Positions 27,906 through 38,835 are shown, counted from the first letter of the stretch. The stretch: 64,000 bases of DNA from Leucobacter chromiireducens (GCF_003917135.1 NZ_RPDI01000012.1:1-64000); one strand, 5' to 3'. Numbers and translations are program-made. Notes: generated by a model not told the origin, from the sequence alone.

Positions 27906-28537
27906 CGGGCGGCCCCACTCGCAGCGCGGGATCCGGGACGGCCGGCCTGGAGCAGCGCGAGCGCCGCGCGCAGCAGGCCGGCGTGCTCCTCAGGCGCACC
28001 GGCGGAGAGCGCGTCGGCGACGGCGCCCTCGGCGTCGTTCTGGCTCCAGCCGAGGCCGACAAGGCCCTCGGCAACCGCCTCGGCGGCGCCGTCGCCCGGA
28101 GCACTGGCGGCCGGGGCGTCCACCGCGCCGAGTTCGAGCGCGTCGAGCTTGCCAGCGAGCGACACGACGATCAGCTTCGCGGTCTTCGGCCCGATCCCCG
28201 ACACCTTGCGGAAAGGTTTCTCGTCCTCCGCGGAAACGGCGCGCGCGATCTCAGCGGGCGAGAGCCCCGAGAGCACCCCGAGCGCGCTCCGCGGGCCGAC
28301 GCCGGACACCGCGATCAGGTGCCCGAACACCGCGAGCTCCGGCTCGGAGGCGAAGCCGAACAGGGTGAGGGAGTCTTCGCGCACCACCAGTGAGGTGTGC
28401 AGCGACACGACGTCACCGGGCTGCAGCTGGGACACGCGGCCGCTCGGCACTTCGACGCGCACGCCGAGCCCACCCAAGCCAACAACCGCCCAGCCGGCGC
28501 CCGAGGTCAGCACCGGTCCCTGAATCGAAGCAATCAC
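27902..28537 (-). CDS. ruvA: Holliday junction DNA-binding protein RuvA
   Basis: 211 residues. OB-fold N-terminus (VIASIQGPV...[16 protein letters not shown]), helix-hairpin-helix segments with [21 protein letters not shown] and [16 protein letters not shown], and a domain III that contacts RuvB. I chose GTG 28537: the family begins MIASxxG there, and TAGGGT lies seven nt upstream, so the mRNA may be leaderless. ruvC and yebC, which usually precede ruvA, are not here; leuA is upstream instead. Confidence 0.95.
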   Translation of the reverse strand: MIASIQGPVLTSGAGWAVVGLGGLGVRVEVPSGRVSQLQPGDVVSLHTSLVVREDSLTLFGFASEPELAVFGHLIAVSGVGPRSALGVLSGLSPAEIARAVSAEDEKPFRKVSGIGPKTAKLIVVSLAGKLDALELGAVDAPAASAPGDGAAEAVAEGLVGLGWSQNDAEGAVADALSAGAPEEHAGLLRAALALLQAGRPGSRAASGAAR

Positions 28538-28544
28538 ATCGCCC

Positions 28545-28550
28545 ACCCTA
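28545..28550 (-). promoter_or_regulatory. ruvA: -10 hexamer TAGGGT, leaderless ruvA
   Basis: TAGGGT on the minus strand stands seven nt before the GTG at 28537. The LexA-like box lies 42 nt further upstream. Confidence 0.5.
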
Positions 28551-28568
28551 TGGGGTGCCGACACGGCA

Positions 28569-28629
28569 GCGGGCCCGCCACACCGGATCATTCGAACAAA
28601 AGTACGAATACCCGGGGTGGCGGGCCCGC
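28569..28629. terminator. leuA: 13-bp inverted repeat around the LexA box, after leuA
   Basis: GCGGGCCCGCCAC (28569-28581) pairs perfectly with GTGGCGGGCCCGC (28617-28629); CCGG on both sides can add four pairs next to a bulge. It lies 32 nt past the leuA stop on the minus strand and could terminate leuA. The loop carries the SOS box. Confidence 0.6.
28592..28607. promoter_or_regulatory. LexA (SOS) box
   Basis: TCGAAC-AAAA-GTACGA matches the actinobacterial SOS consensus TCGAAC-N4-GTTCGA with one mismatch. It lies 55 nt upstream of the ruvA start, in line with SOS control of ruv genes in mycobacteria. It sits inside the loop of the inverted repeat at 28569-28629. Confidence 0.75.
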
Positions 28630-28660
28630 GTGCGGGGCGCGCTCGGCTGCGCCCTGCGCG

Positions 28661-30536
<1,876 letters not shown>

Positions 30537-30551
30537 GAACAGCATGCGACC

Positions 30552-30557
30552 ACCTTA
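30552..30557 (-). promoter_or_regulatory. leuA: -10 hexamer TAAGGT, leuL-leuA promoter
   Basis: TAAGGT on the minus strand, six nt before the leader ATG at 30545. It is the only good -10 between leuA and the divergent gene. Confidence 0.65.
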
Positions 30558-30607
30558 TCACGCGCGCCGCACCGGATCCGTCGCGACGTGAGCGCGTCGC
30601 GGCTGCG

Positions 30608-30613
30608 TAGGCT
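30608..30613 (+). promoter_or_regulatory. -10 hexamer TAGGCT, leaderless DUF2207 gene
   Basis: TAGGCT lies seven nt before ATG 30621. The GGGAGG between them is too close to act as a normal ribosome site. Confidence 0.6.
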
Positions 30614-30620
30614 GGGAGGC

Positions 30621-32453
30621 ATGGCACTCCTCAGGCGCTTCGTTCTCCCCCTGCTCACGCTCCTCACCGCACTCGGGCTCGCGTCAGCGGGGGCGTCGGC
30701 GGCGGTCGCGAGCAGCGATCCGGATCTCGAAGCGTTCAGCTACGACCGCTGGCACGTCGAGGTGGCACTCGATACGCGCGAGGACGGCCGCGCGATCGCG
30801 CGCATCACGGAGCACATCACCGCCGTGTTTCCGAGCGTCGACCAGAACCGTGGCATGGTCCGCGGCATCCCGGACGTCTACGAGGGCGCACGAACGAACC
30901 CGCGCGATGTGACTGTCACGGACGGGACGGGCGCCGCGGTGCCGTTCGAGCTGGACACCGTGAGCTCGGACTCGGGCGATGACTTCCTCGCGGTCCTCAC
31001 GGGCGACGACGCGTACGTGCACGGCGCGCAGGAGTACGTGATCAGCTACACGCTCGACGACGTGGTGCTGCCGCGCGACGATGGGCGTGCCGACGAGTTC
31101 TACTGGGATCTCGTCCCCTTCACGCGCGCGCAGCCCATCGCCGCGTTCTCCGCGGAGGTCGGGTTCTCCCCCGCGCTCGCTGCGAGCCTCACCGGGCAGT
31201 CCCGCTGCTACGTCGGCACGCACGGTGCAACGTCCGAGTGTACGGTCACGAGCGCGCCCGGCTCCGATCCCGCAACGGTTGCCATCGCGCCGATCCCGCT
31301 CGCCCCGAACGAGGGAGTGAGCGTCGCGATCGGCATGCAACCAGGAACGGTCACGCAACCGGACACCCGCCTGCCGAACTTCGCGCTCGACACCCTGCCG
31401 CTCATCGTCGGCGGCGTCGGGCTTCTCGCCGGCGGGGCCGGCGCCGTCGGCGTGGTGCGCCAGGCACGCACGCGGCGCGGCACACGCCCGGTGGTCGCGC
31501 AGTACGAGGTGCCGGCGGAGCTGCCGCCGCTCCTCGCCGCACCGCTCGCCGGCACGACGCGGCCGGCGGCGCCAGCGGAGCTCGTGCACCTCGCGCTGCT
31601 CGGGGCGACGCGCATCGAGGAGGTCCCGCGCGCCGACGGCACCGCGCGCAAGCGGCCCAAGCTCGGCTTCCGGCTGCTCGCGCCCGAGCGCGCTGGCGAC
31701 CCGCTCGACGCCGCCGCGATCGACGCCGTGTTCCAGGGGAAGCCGGTCGGCACGCTCGTCGCGGTCCCGAAGGAGAGCGCGAAGTTCGCCGAGCGGATGA
31801 CGACGCTGACCGCGCGCGGGCCGGAGGCGGCGCTCGCCCGCGGCTACCAGGAGAAGGTGCGCAGCCGCTTCGCCAGCGTGATGGGCTGGCTGAGCCTCGC
31901 GATTGCCGCCGCGCTCATCGTCTTCATGGTGCTCGGCATGACGAGCCGGCTCTCGGTCACGCCGGTCATCGCCGCGCTGCTCGCGGTGCTCTGCGTCGGG
32001 CTCGGCGTGCTGGGCCTGATCCGGCACCGCGTGCTCACGCACACCGGCGCCGCCGCGCGGAACCACCTGCTCGGTGTTCGCGAGTTCATCCGCGTCGCCG
32101 AGGCCGACCGCATCAAGATGCTGCAGGCGGCGTCGACCGCGGAGCGGCGCACCATCGACGGGGCCGAGGTCATCGAGCTGTACGAACGGCTGCTGCCCTA
32201 CGCCATGCTGTTCGGCCTCGAGAAGGAGTGGGGCACGGCGCTCGCGACGCGCTACGCGCAGGATCCCGCTTACCTCCCGCTCTGGTACCCGGGGGCGCTG
32301 AGCGCCGGGTTCGGGAACTTCGACCGCTCGATCACGCAGCTCACCACGTCGCTCGCGAACGCGACGAGCACGTCGTCGAGCAGCGCGGGTGGCTCGAGCG
32401 GCGGCGGCTTCGCCGGCGGTGGCGGCGGCGGCGGCTTCGCGGGTGGCCGCTAG
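30621..32453 (+). CDS. DUF2207 domain membrane protein
   Basis: 610 residues. Signal peptide at 1-30 (LLRRFVLPLLTLLTALGLASAGASA), then a large extracytoplasmic beta domain (about 35-250: DRWHVEVALDTREDGRAIARITEHITAVFP, YVISYTLDDVV), a membrane helix near 260-280, a cytoplasmic region, two adjacent membrane helices (about 425-465) and a soluble stretch. The C-terminus is a Ser/Gly-rich tail ending in GGGFAGGGGGGGFAGG, seen in many DUF2207 proteins. Function unknown. It is divergent from leuA, with its start 75 nt from that of the leader peptide. Confidence 0.88.
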   Translation: MALLRRFVLPLLTLLTALGLASAGASAAVASSDPDLEAFSYDRWHVEVALDTREDGRAIARITEHITAVFPSVDQNRGMVRGIPDVYEGARTNPRDVTVTDGTGAAVPFELDTVSSDSGDDFLAVLTGDDAYVHGAQEYVISYTLDDVVLPRDDGRADEFYWDLVPFTRAQPIAAFSAEVGFSPALAASLTGQSRCYVGTHGATSECTVTSAPGSDPATVAIAPIPLAPNEGVSVAIGMQPGTVTQPDTRLPNFALDTLPLIVGGVGLLAGGAGAVGVVRQARTRRGTRPVVAQYEVPAELPPLLAAPLAGTTRPAAPAELVHLALLGATRIEEVPRADGTARKRPKLGFRLLAPERAGDPLDAAAIDAVFQGKPVGTLVAVPKESAKFAERMTTLTARGPEAALARGYQEKVRSRFASVMGWLSLAIAAALIVFMVLGMTSRLSVTPVIAALLAVLCVGLGVLGLIRHRVLTHTGAAARNHLLGVREFIRVAEADRIKMLQAASTAERRTIDGAEVIELYERLLPYAMLFGLEKEWGTALATRYAQDPAYLPLWYPGALSAGFGNFDRSITQLTTSLANATSTSSSSAGGSSGGGFAGGGGGGGFAGGR

Positions 32454-32470
32454 CGGCGCGGCCTCCCGCG

Positions 32471-32845
32471 CTACGCGCGCGGCCGGTACTGCGCGCGGCC
32501 GAGCCCGATGATGAAGTACCCGAGCGGGTTCAGGATCCACAGCAGGAAGATCGCGAACACCGCGCCCTTCCCGAATCGCTCGCCCATACGGAGCGCGACG
32601 AAGATGGAGAAGATGAAGCCGACGATCGGCACGATGAAGAGCAGCGTCATCCACGCCGAGTAGCCGGCGACCTTCACGAGGATGAACAGGTTCACGATCG
32701 GGATCAGCGCGAGAATGCCCGCGTAGCCCGCCTTCGAGAACACGCGCCAGAGCGCGATCGCGGACAGCAGGTACCAGGCGAGCGCGGCGAAGCCGCCAAC
32801 GGTTCCCAGTGCGGTGAGGTCAGCCTGTGTGGTGATGTCGTCCAT
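32471..32845 (-). CDS. DUF5684-type small membrane protein
   Basis: 124 residues with three to four membrane helices: LGTVGGFAALAWYLLSAIALWRVF, AGILALIPIVNLFILVKVAGYSAWMTLLFIVPIVGFIFSIFVALRM, FAIFLLWILNPLGYFIIGLG. The LIPIVNLFILVKVAG and LNPLGYFIIG motifs match DUF5684 proteins (by eye). Function unknown. GGGGAAGGGAACG precedes the ATG. It faces the DUF2207 gene convergently with only 17 nt between stops, and follows era. Confidence 0.75.
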   Translation of the reverse strand: MDDITTQADLTALGTVGGFAALAWYLLSAIALWRVFSKAGYAGILALIPIVNLFILVKVAGYSAWMTLLFIVPIVGFIFSIFVALRMGERFGKGAVFAIFLLWILNPLGYFIIGLGRAQYRPRA

Positions 32846-32875
32846 CGTTCCCTTCCCCGCGCCCCGATGGGGGCG

Positions 32876-33811
32876 CTAGAACCCGAGCCTACCGAGCGCC
32901 TTCGGATCCCGCTGCCACTCCTTCAGCACCTTCACGCGCAGCGAGAGGTAGACCTTGCGCCCGAGGAGCGCCTCGATCTCGCGCCGCGCCGTCTCGCCGA
33001 CATGGCGCAGCCGGGATCCACCCTTGCCGATGACGATGCCCTTCTGGCTGTCGCGCTCGACGTAGAGCGAGGCGTAGATCTCGAGCAGCCCGGGCGCGCC
33101 GTCCTCGGACGGCTCACGTTCCACACGGTCGTCGACGGTCGCGGCGAGCGAGTGCGGCAGCTCATCGCGGACCCCCTCGAGCGCTGCCTCGCGGATGAGC
33201 TCGGCGATCCGGTCGTCCTCGGTCTCCTCGGTCGTCTCAGCGGCGTCGTAGAGCGGGGGCGAGAGCGGCATCAGCCCGAGCAGCACGTCGGAGAGCACGT
33301 CGAGCTGCTCACGCGTGATCGCGGAGATCGGCACCACGGCGTCCCACTCGCGCAGCTCGCCGAGCCGCGTGAGCTGGTCGATGATCTCGGTCTGCGACGC
33401 CTCATCGACCTTCGTGAGGATTGCCACCTTCTTGGCGCGGGGGAAGTCGTCGAGCCGCTCGTTGATGAAGCGGTCCCCCGGGCCCAGCTTCTCGGTGGCT
33501 GGGACGCAGAAACCGATGACATCGACGTCGCCGAGGGTGGCCTCGACGAGCGCGTTCAGGCGCTCACCGAGCAGCGTCCGTGGCCGGTGGATGCCCGGCG
33601 TGTCCACGATGATCAGCTGCCCGTCGGCGCGGTGCGCGATGCCGCGGATGGCGCGCCGCGTGGTCTGCGGCTTCGGGCTCGTGATCGCAATCTTCTCGCC
33701 GACGAGCGCGTTCGTGAGCGTCGACTTGCCGACGTTCGGGCGCCCGACAAACGAGACGAAGCCTGCCCGGTGCTCGGCGCCATCCGCGGCGGTGGCGTGC
33801 TGATCGGTCAT
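32876..33811 (-). CDS. era: GTPase Era
   Basis: 311 residues; binds the 3' end of 16S rRNA and helps 30S assembly. G1 GRPNVGKST (about 24-32), G2 QTTRRAIRG, G3 DTPG, G4 TKVD, G5 ISA. A KH domain covers about 225-305 with VIGKGGSRLRHVGETARREIEALLG. An acidic patch precedes residue 1 of the fold. The start overlaps the CBS protein stop (ATGA). Confidence 0.97.
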   Translation of the reverse strand: MTDQHATAADGAEHRAGFVSFVGRPNVGKSTLTNALVGEKIAITSPKPQTTRRAIRGIAHRADGQLIIVDTPGIHRPRTLLGERLNALVEATLGDVDVIGFCVPATEKLGPGDRFINERLDDFPRAKKVAILTKVDEASQTEIIDQLTRLGELREWDAVVPISAITREQLDVLSDVLLGLMPLSPPLYDAAETTEETEDDRIAELIREAALEGVRDELPHSLAATVDDRVEREPSEDGAPGLLEIYASLYVERDSQKGIVIGKGGSRLRHVGETARREIEALLGRKVYLSLRVKVLKEWQRDPKALGRLGF

Positions 33812-35100
33812 ACTTCGTCCTCCGAATCGGGTTCGCCCAGCCAGCGGGCTTCAACGGCCAGCAGGCGCTGCCGTCGACGTTCAAGTGCTGCGGCGGTGAG
33901 ACCGATGCCCGCAATCGACACGGTGTCCCCCTCCTCGGGCAGCCGGCCGAGCGTCTTCGCGAACAGGCCGCCGACGGTGTCGACCTCATCGTCGTCGAGC
34001 TCGATGCCGAAGAGCTCGCCCAGGTCGTCGACCGGGAGCCTGGCGCTCACGAGGAAGGAGCCGTCCGCCTGCTTGGCGGCCTCGGGCACGTCGCGGTCGT
34101 ACTCGTCGCTGATCTCGCCGAGCAGCTCCTCGATGAGGTCCTCGAGCGTGACGAGGCCCGAGATGCCGCCGTACTCGTCGACGACGAGCGCGAGGTGGTT
34201 CGCCTCCTGCTGCATCTGGCGGAGCAGTTTGTCGGCGCGCTGCGTCTCCGGCACGAAGACCGCCGGCTTCATCACACGGGTGACCGGCGAGGCGAGCGCC
34301 TCCTCGGTGCGGCGCAGGTGGAAGCCGCTGAGGTCGCGCAGGTAGGCGATGCCGACCACGTCATCGACGTCGCCGGAGATCACGGGGACGCGGGAGTGCC
34401 GCGAGGCGATCACGGTGTCGAGCGCCTCGCTCACCGTCGCGGTGCTCTCGAGCGTCACCATGTCGATGCGCGGCACCATCACCTCGCGCACGAGCGTGTC
34501 GCCGAACTCCATGATCGAGTGGATGTACTCCCGATCGTCGGCTTCGAGGAGCTCCTGCTCGGCGGCCTGATCCACCATCGAGAGCAGCTGCTGCTCGTCG
34601 CGGATCCGCGAGCTGCCGGCGCCCCGACCAGGCGTCACCCGGTCGCCGAAGCGCTTCAGGCCGACCGCGATGGGGCCGAGAATCACCGTGATCCCTCGGA
34701 TCGTCGGGGCCGCGAAGCGGATCACCTGATCGGGGTGGTGCGTGCCGACCGTGCGGGGGCTCGACCCGACCAGCACGAACGTGAGCGCCGTCATGACGAG
34801 CGTGGCGAGCACGAGCTCGAGCCACAGCTCATCGAGCGAGTACGCGAGCACGAGCGTGATGAGCACCGCGGAGAGCGTCTCCGCGAACACGCGCGCGAAG
34901 CTCAGCGAGTTCGCGTGGCGGCCCTCGTCCTCGGCGATCGCCTGGATCGCGGCGCCGGTGCGCGGTGAGGCCTCCGCGAGCGCGAGCAGCTCGGCGCGCG
35001 AGCGCACCCCGAGCGCCGCGTCGGCCGCGGCGAGCAGGCCGCCGCTCGCGAGCAGGATCGCCGCGGCCCCGAGCAGCAGTGCGACGAGCGCTGGGCTCAT
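33808..35100 (-). CDS. HlyC/CorC (CNNM) family protein with CBS domains
   Basis: 430 residues. DUF21/CNNM membrane domain at 1-165 (four helices), two CBS domains around 195-320 (MVPRIDMVTLESTATVSEAL, HSRVPVISGDVDDVVGIAYLRDL), and a C-terminal CorC/HlyC domain (DGSFLVSARLPVDDLGELFGIEL). Relatives are linked to magnesium or cobalt export; true hemolysin activity is not expected. Overlaps with ybeY and era by four bases each show a coupled set. Confidence 0.93.
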   Translation of the reverse strand: MSPALVALLLGAAAILLASGGLLAAADAALGVRSRAELLALAEASPRTGAAIQAIAEDEGRHANSLSFARVFAETLSAVLITLVLAYSLDELWLELVLATLVMTALTFVLVGSSPRTVGTHHPDQVIRFAAPTIRGITVILGPIAVGLKRFGDRVTPGRGAGSSRIRDEQQLLSMVDQAAEQELLEADDREYIHSIMEFGDTLVREVMVPRIDMVTLESTATVSEALDTVIASRHSRVPVISGDVDDVVGIAYLRDLSGFHLRRTEEALASPVTRVMKPAVFVPETQRADKLLRQMQQEANHLALVVDEYGGISGLVTLEDLIEELLGEISDEYDRDVPEAAKQADGSFLVSARLPVDDLGELFGIELDDDEVDTVGGLFAKTLGRLPEEGDTVSIAGIGLTAAALERRRQRLLAVEARWLGEPDSEDEV

Positions 35101-35558
35101 CGAGAACGCTCGCGCATGGCGAAGGACAGCAGCAGGTCGCGCTGCAGCCCGAACATCTCAGCTTCCTCGTCCGGCGTCGCGTGATCGAAGCCGAGCAGGT
35201 GGAGCATGCCGTGCGTGAGGAGCACCGAGATCTCCTGCGCGAGGTCGTGCCCAGCGGCCTCGGCCTGCGCCTCGGCAACCTGCGGGCAGATCACGATGTC
35301 GCCGAGCAGGCCGGCTGGCGTCTGCGCGTCAACGCGGCCTGGCCGCAGCTCGTCCATCGGGAAGCTCAGCACGTCGGTTGGCCCTGGCTCGTCCATCCAC
35401 TGCACGTGCAGCTGCTCGATCGACGCCTCGTCGACCAGCACCACCCCGAGCTCGGTGTCCGGGTGCACGTGCATCGACTCGAGCACGAACGCCGCGAGCC
35501 GCTGCATCCGTGCTTCCTCGACCTGCACGCCCGACTCGTTGTTGATCTCGACACTCAT
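35097..35558 (-). CDS. ybeY: endoribonuclease YbeY
   Basis: 153 residues; zinc-dependent single-strand RNase for 16S 3' processing and ribosome quality control. The zinc motif HGMLHLLGFDH (about 116-126) carries all three His. FPMDELRPG lies upstream as in the family. Overlaps phoH and the CBS gene by four bases. Confidence 0.96.
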   Translation of the reverse strand: MSVEINNESGVQVEEARMQRLAAFVLESMHVHPDTELGVVLVDEASIEQLHVQWMDEPGPTDVLSFPMDELRPGRVDAQTPAGLLGDIVICPQVAEAQAEAAGHDLAQEISVLLTHGMLHLLGFDHATPDEEAEMFGLQRDLLLSFAMRERSR

Positions 35559-36610
35559 GCCTCTGCCTCCTCGGCATTCTCGTGTGCTGTGGTGGGCCGC
35601 GCTGCGGCCGTGCGCTCCGCTGCCCGACGCTCATCGAACGCGGTGTACGCGTCGACGATGCGGCCGACCAGGCTGTGGCGCACGATGTCGTCGGCGCCGA
35701 GCTCGGCGAAGTGGATGTCGTCGACGCCGCGCAGGATCGAGTTGACCACGCGCAGTCCGCTCGCCTTCGCCGGCAGGTCGACCTGGGTGATGTCGCCCGT
35801 GACGACCATCTTCGAGCCGTAGCCGAGCCGCGTGAGGAACATCTTCATCTGCTCCGGCGTGGTGTTCTGCGCCTCGTCGAGGATCACGAACGCCTCGTTG
35901 AGCGTGCGCCCGCGCATGTAGGCGAGCGGCGCCACCTCGATCGTGCCGCTCGCGAGGAGTTTCGGCACGAGTTCGGCGTCCATCATCGAGCCGATCGCGT
36001 CGAACAGCGGGCGAAGGTACGGGTCGATCTTGTCCTCGAGGCTGCCGGGGAGGTAGCCGAGCCGCTCGCCGGCCTCGACCGCCGGCCGCGTGAGGATGAT
36101 CTTCGCCACCTCGCGCCGCTGCAGCGCCTGCACGGCCTTCGCCATCGCGAGGTACGTCTTGCCGGTGCCCGCCGGCCCGATCCCGAACACGATGGTGTTC
36201 GCGTCGATCGCGTCGACGTAGGCGCGCTGGCCGCGCGTCTGCGGGCGGATCGAGTTGCCACGCACGGACAGGATGGGCTCGCTGAGCACCTGCGCCGCCG
36301 TTGCGCCGCTGCCCTCCTGGACCATTCGCGTGACCTCTCTCACATCGTTGCGCGACACGGGGCCGCTGCGGCGGGCGATCTCGAGGACCTCACGGACCAC
36401 GGCCTCGGCCGCGCGCACCTCGGGGGCCGGACCGCGCAGCGTCAGTACCTCGTCGCGCGAGTGGAACGTCACCGTGGGGTGCTGGGCCTCCAGGTCGCGA
36501 ATCAGCTGATCGCGGTGTCCGAGGAAGGACGCGAGGTCGACGCCGCGCATGAGCAGCGTGCGCTGGAGCTGGGCCTGTGGTGACGCCGAATCAGGTGATT
36601 CAGCCGGCAC
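35555..36610 (-). CDS. phoH: PhoH-like ATPase
   Basis: 351 residues. Walker A GPAGTGKTYLA (about 148-158), Walker B AFVILDEAQNTTPEQMKMFLTRLG, and TGDITQVDLP as in PhoH proteins, usually next to ybeY and thought to act in RNA metabolism. GTG 36610 was chosen because GGAGGAGGGG stands a few nt upstream and the conserved region starts soon after; it overlaps the HIT gene end by 11 nt. The longer ORF to 36793 is the HIT gene in another frame. Confidence 0.95.
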   Translation of the reverse strand: MPAESPDSASPQAQLQRTLLMRGVDLASFLGHRDQLIRDLEAQHPTVTFHSRDEVLTLRGPAPEVRAAEAVVREVLEIARRSGPVSRNDVREVTRMVQEGSGATAAQVLSEPILSVRGNSIRPQTRGQRAYVDAIDANTIVFGIGPAGTGKTYLAMAKAVQALQRREVAKIILTRPAVEAGERLGYLPGSLEDKIDPYLRPLFDAIGSMMDAELVPKLLASGTIEVAPLAYMRGRTLNEAFVILDEAQNTTPEQMKMFLTRLGYGSKMVVTGDITQVDLPAKASGLRVVNSILRGVDDIHFAELGADDIVRHSLVGRIVDAYTAFDERRAAERTAAARPTTAHENAEEAEA

Positions 36611-36950
36611 CGAGTGACCCCTCCTCCATGCCGCCGGCGAGCACGTGCGCGTGCACGTGGAACACCGTCTGCCCGGCGGAAGCCCCACTGTTGAATACCA
36701 GGCGGAACTCGCCGTTCGCGTGCTCTGAGGCGAGCTGCTTCGCGACGGCGACCATTTCCGCGAGCGTCTCGGGCTCGGCTGCCGCGAGCTCAACCACGTT
36801 ATCGTAGGCCGTGGTCTTGGGGACGACCAGGATATGCACCGGCGCCTGCGGGTGCATGTCCGGGAACGCGATCACTCGCTCGGTCTCCGCGAGGATCTCA
36901 GCGGGGATCTCACCGGAGACGATCTTGCCGAATACCGTGTCTGCTGCCAT
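36600..36950 (-). CDS. histidine-triad (HIT/HINT) nucleotide-binding protein
   Basis: 116 residues. DTVFGKIVSGEIPAEI at the N-terminus and the triad motif GQTVFHVHAHVLAGG near the C-terminus. HINT proteins hydrolyse purine phosphoramidates and adenylates. The first Cys of the usual FCKI is Gly here (FGKI). I take ATG 36950: TAGAAT stands exactly seven nt before it, while the ATG at 36959 would lie inside that hexamer. Confidence 0.92.
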   Translation of the reverse strand: MAADTVFGKIVSGEIPAEILAETERVIAFPDMHPQAPVHILVVPKTTAYDNVVELAAAEPETLAEMVAVAKQLASEHANGEFRLVFNSGASAGQTVFHVHAHVLAGGMEEGSLGAG

Positions 36951-36957
36951 GCGCTTC

Positions 36958-36963
36958 ATTCTA
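36958..36963 (-). promoter_or_regulatory. -10 hexamer TAGAAT, leaderless HIT gene
   Basis: TAGAAT, close to the TATAAT ideal, seven nt before ATG 36950. It gives phoH-ybeY-CBS-era a promoter separate from that of hrcA-dnaJ. Confidence 0.65.
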
Positions 36964-36972
36964 CGCCAGCAC

Positions 36973-37731
36973 TCACCAGCGACCCAGCGCGGCGTTCAGC
37001 ACCGCAAGCGCTGCGGGCCCAGCGCTCGACGTGCGCAGCACCGTCTCGCCAAGCACGAGGATCGTCGCCCCGGCCCCCTCGAGCGTGTCGAGTTCGGCGT
37101 CGCTGAACCCGCCCTCCGGCCCGATCACGATCCGGATCTCTGCGAGCGCGGCGATGTCGGCGTCTGGCGCCCACGCGCTGAGCGCCAGCTCCCCGCGCGG
37201 GTGGAGCAGCAGTACCGCGGTGTCCGCGCGCGCGGCCGCTGCGGCGAGCTCCGCGATCCCGATCGGCTCGTTCACCTCGGGGAGCCAGGGGCGCAGCGAC
37301 TGCTTCGCGGCCTCGCGGGCGATGCGCCGCCACTTCGCCGCACCGCGCTCCGCTTTCTCCGCACCCGACCACCGCGAGACCGAGCGCTCGGCACCCCACG
37401 GGGTGATCGCGTCGACCCCGAACTCGGTGGCCTGCTCGACGGCACGCTCCGCCCGGTCGCCCTTCGCGAGCGCCTGCACGAGGGTCAGGCGCGGCGCGGG
37501 CGGCGCCTGCTCCGTGACCGACTCGATCCGCACGACGAACCGCTGCTTCTCGACCAGGATCGCTTCGCCCTCGGCGAGCGCGCCTGCCCCGTTGCCGACG
37601 AGGATGCGCTCGCCAGCACGGAGCCGGCTCACGCGCACGGCGTGGTGCGCCTCATCGCCGCCGATCTCGACGGTGGCCCCGGGCGCGAACGCGGTGGCCG
37701 GGAGCTCCTCGGCGAGGTAGAGGTTCGCCAC
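36973..37731 (-). CDS. rsmE: 16S rRNA (uracil1498-N3)-methyltransferase
   Basis: 252 residues, SPOUT fold. N-terminal PUA-like part (HHAVRVSRLRAGERI), LVQALAKGDRAERAVEQATEFGVDAI, and the AdoMet knot IRIVIGPEGGFSDAELD...ILVLGETVLRTSSAGPAAL. It sits between dnaJ and the HIT gene, the usual place in actinobacteria; four nt separate it from dnaJ. Confidence 0.96.
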   Translation of the reverse strand: MANLYLAEELPATAFAPGATVEIGGDEAHHAVRVSRLRAGERILVGNGAGALAEGEAILVEKQRFVVRIESVTEQAPPAPRLTLVQALAKGDRAERAVEQATEFGVDAITPWGAERSVSRWSGAEKAERGAAKWRRIAREAAKQSLRPWLPEVNEPIGIAELAAAAARADTAVLLLHPRGELALSAWAPDADIAALAEIRIVIGPEGGFSDAELDTLEGAGATILVLGETVLRTSSAGPAALAVLNAALGRW

Positions 37732-37734
37732 GCG

Positions 37735-38835
37735 CTAGCCCTGCCGGAAGAAGCGGTCTCGAATCTTCCCGAAGAACCCCTGATGGAACTCGCCAAGGTG
37801 CGGCGGCTCCTCCTTGCGGAGTGCGGCGAACTGGCGCACCAGATCCTTCTCTCGCCCGGACAGCTTCTGCGGCGTCTGGACCTGCACCGCGATCTTCAGG
37901 TCGCCGCGCGTGGTGCTGCGCAGCCCCTGGATCCCGCGCCCGCGCACCGTGATCACGTCGCCGGACTGGATGCCGGCGGTCACCTCGGTCTCGACGGTGC
38001 CGTCGAGCCCCTCAAGCGACGCCTCGGCGCCGAGGATCGCGTCGGCCATGGAGACCTGCATGGTGCAGAGCAGATCGTTGCCGTCGCGGCTGAAGATGTC
38101 GTGGTGCATCACGCGGAACTCGATGAACAGGTCGCCGTTCGGGCCGCCGCCCGGGCCGACCTCGCCGCCGCCGCGCATCTGCAGCCGCGTGCCCGTGTCG
38201 ATGCCGGAGGGCACGTCGACGTTCAGGGTGCGGCGCTCGCGCACGCGCCCCTTCCCCGCGCACTCGACGCACGGGTGCTCAATCACGGTGCCGTAGCCCT
38301 GGCAGCTGCCGCACGGGTGCATCGTCATCACGTTGCCGAACAGCGAGCGCACCTGGCGCTGCACCTGGCCCTGACCGCCGCACACGTCGCAGGTCACGGG
38401 GTGGGTGCCCGGCTGCGTGCAGCTGCCCTGACACACCGAGCAGAGCACCGCGGTGTTGATCGTGACCTCGCGCTGCACGCCGAAGATCACGTCCTCTAGC
38501 GAGACATCGACGCGGATCATCGCGTCGTCGCCGCGCTCGGCGCGGGATCGCGGCCCACGCTGTCCGCCGCCGCCGAAGCCCCCGCCGAAGAAGGTCTCGA
38601 AGATGTCGCCGAAGCCGTTCGCGCCGGCCTGGCCGCCGCCCATGTCGTAGCGCTGACGCTGCTCGGGATCGCTCAGCACGTCGTAGGCGTGGGTGACGCC
38701 CTTGAACCGCTCAGCGGCGTCATCGCTCGGGTTCACATCCGGGTGCAGCTCGCGCGCGAGCCGGCGATACGCCTTCTTGATCTCTTCCGGCGTCGCCTCG
38801 CGTGATACGCCCAGCGTCTCGTAGTGGTCAGCCAC
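37735..38835 (-). CDS. dnaJ: chaperone DnaJ
   Basis: 366 residues; Hsp40 partner of DnaK. J domain with HPD in ELHPDVN (about 31-37), a short Gly/Phe region, the zinc domain and the C-terminal substrate domain. Three zinc repeats read [24 protein letters not shown]; the first is CSVCQGSC, with Cys replacing the last Gly. All eight zinc cysteines are present. The GTG start has TGAGGAG nine nt ahead. It follows hrcA by 53 nt and should share its CIRCE control. Confidence 0.96.
   Translation of the reverse strand: MADHYETLGVSREATPEEIKKAYRRLARELHPDVNPSDDAAERFKGVTHAYDVLSDPEQRQRYDMGGGQAGANGFGDIFETFFGGGFGGGGQRGPRSRAERGDDAMIRVDVSLEDVIFGVQREVTINTAVLCSVCQGSCTQPGTHPVTCDVCGGQGQVQRQVRSLFGNVMTMHPCGSCQGYGTVIEHPCVECAGKGRVRERRTLNVDVPSGIDTGTRLQMRGGGEVGPGGGPNGDLFIEFRVMHHDIFSRDGNDLLCTMQVSMADAILGAEASLEGLDGTVETEVTAGIQSGDVITVRGRGIQGLRSTTRGDLKIAVQVQTPQKLSGREKDLVRQFAALRKEEPPHLGEFHQGFFGKIRDRFFRQG

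Noticed and set aside
31238-34345. 1035-codon open frame on the plus strand
   Set aside because: Shadow of DUF2207, DUF5684, era and the CBS gene in other frames; low-complexity composition.
36600-36959. ATG 36959 as start of the HIT gene
   Set aside because: This codon lies within the TAGAAT hexamer that best explains transcription; ATG 36950 fits.
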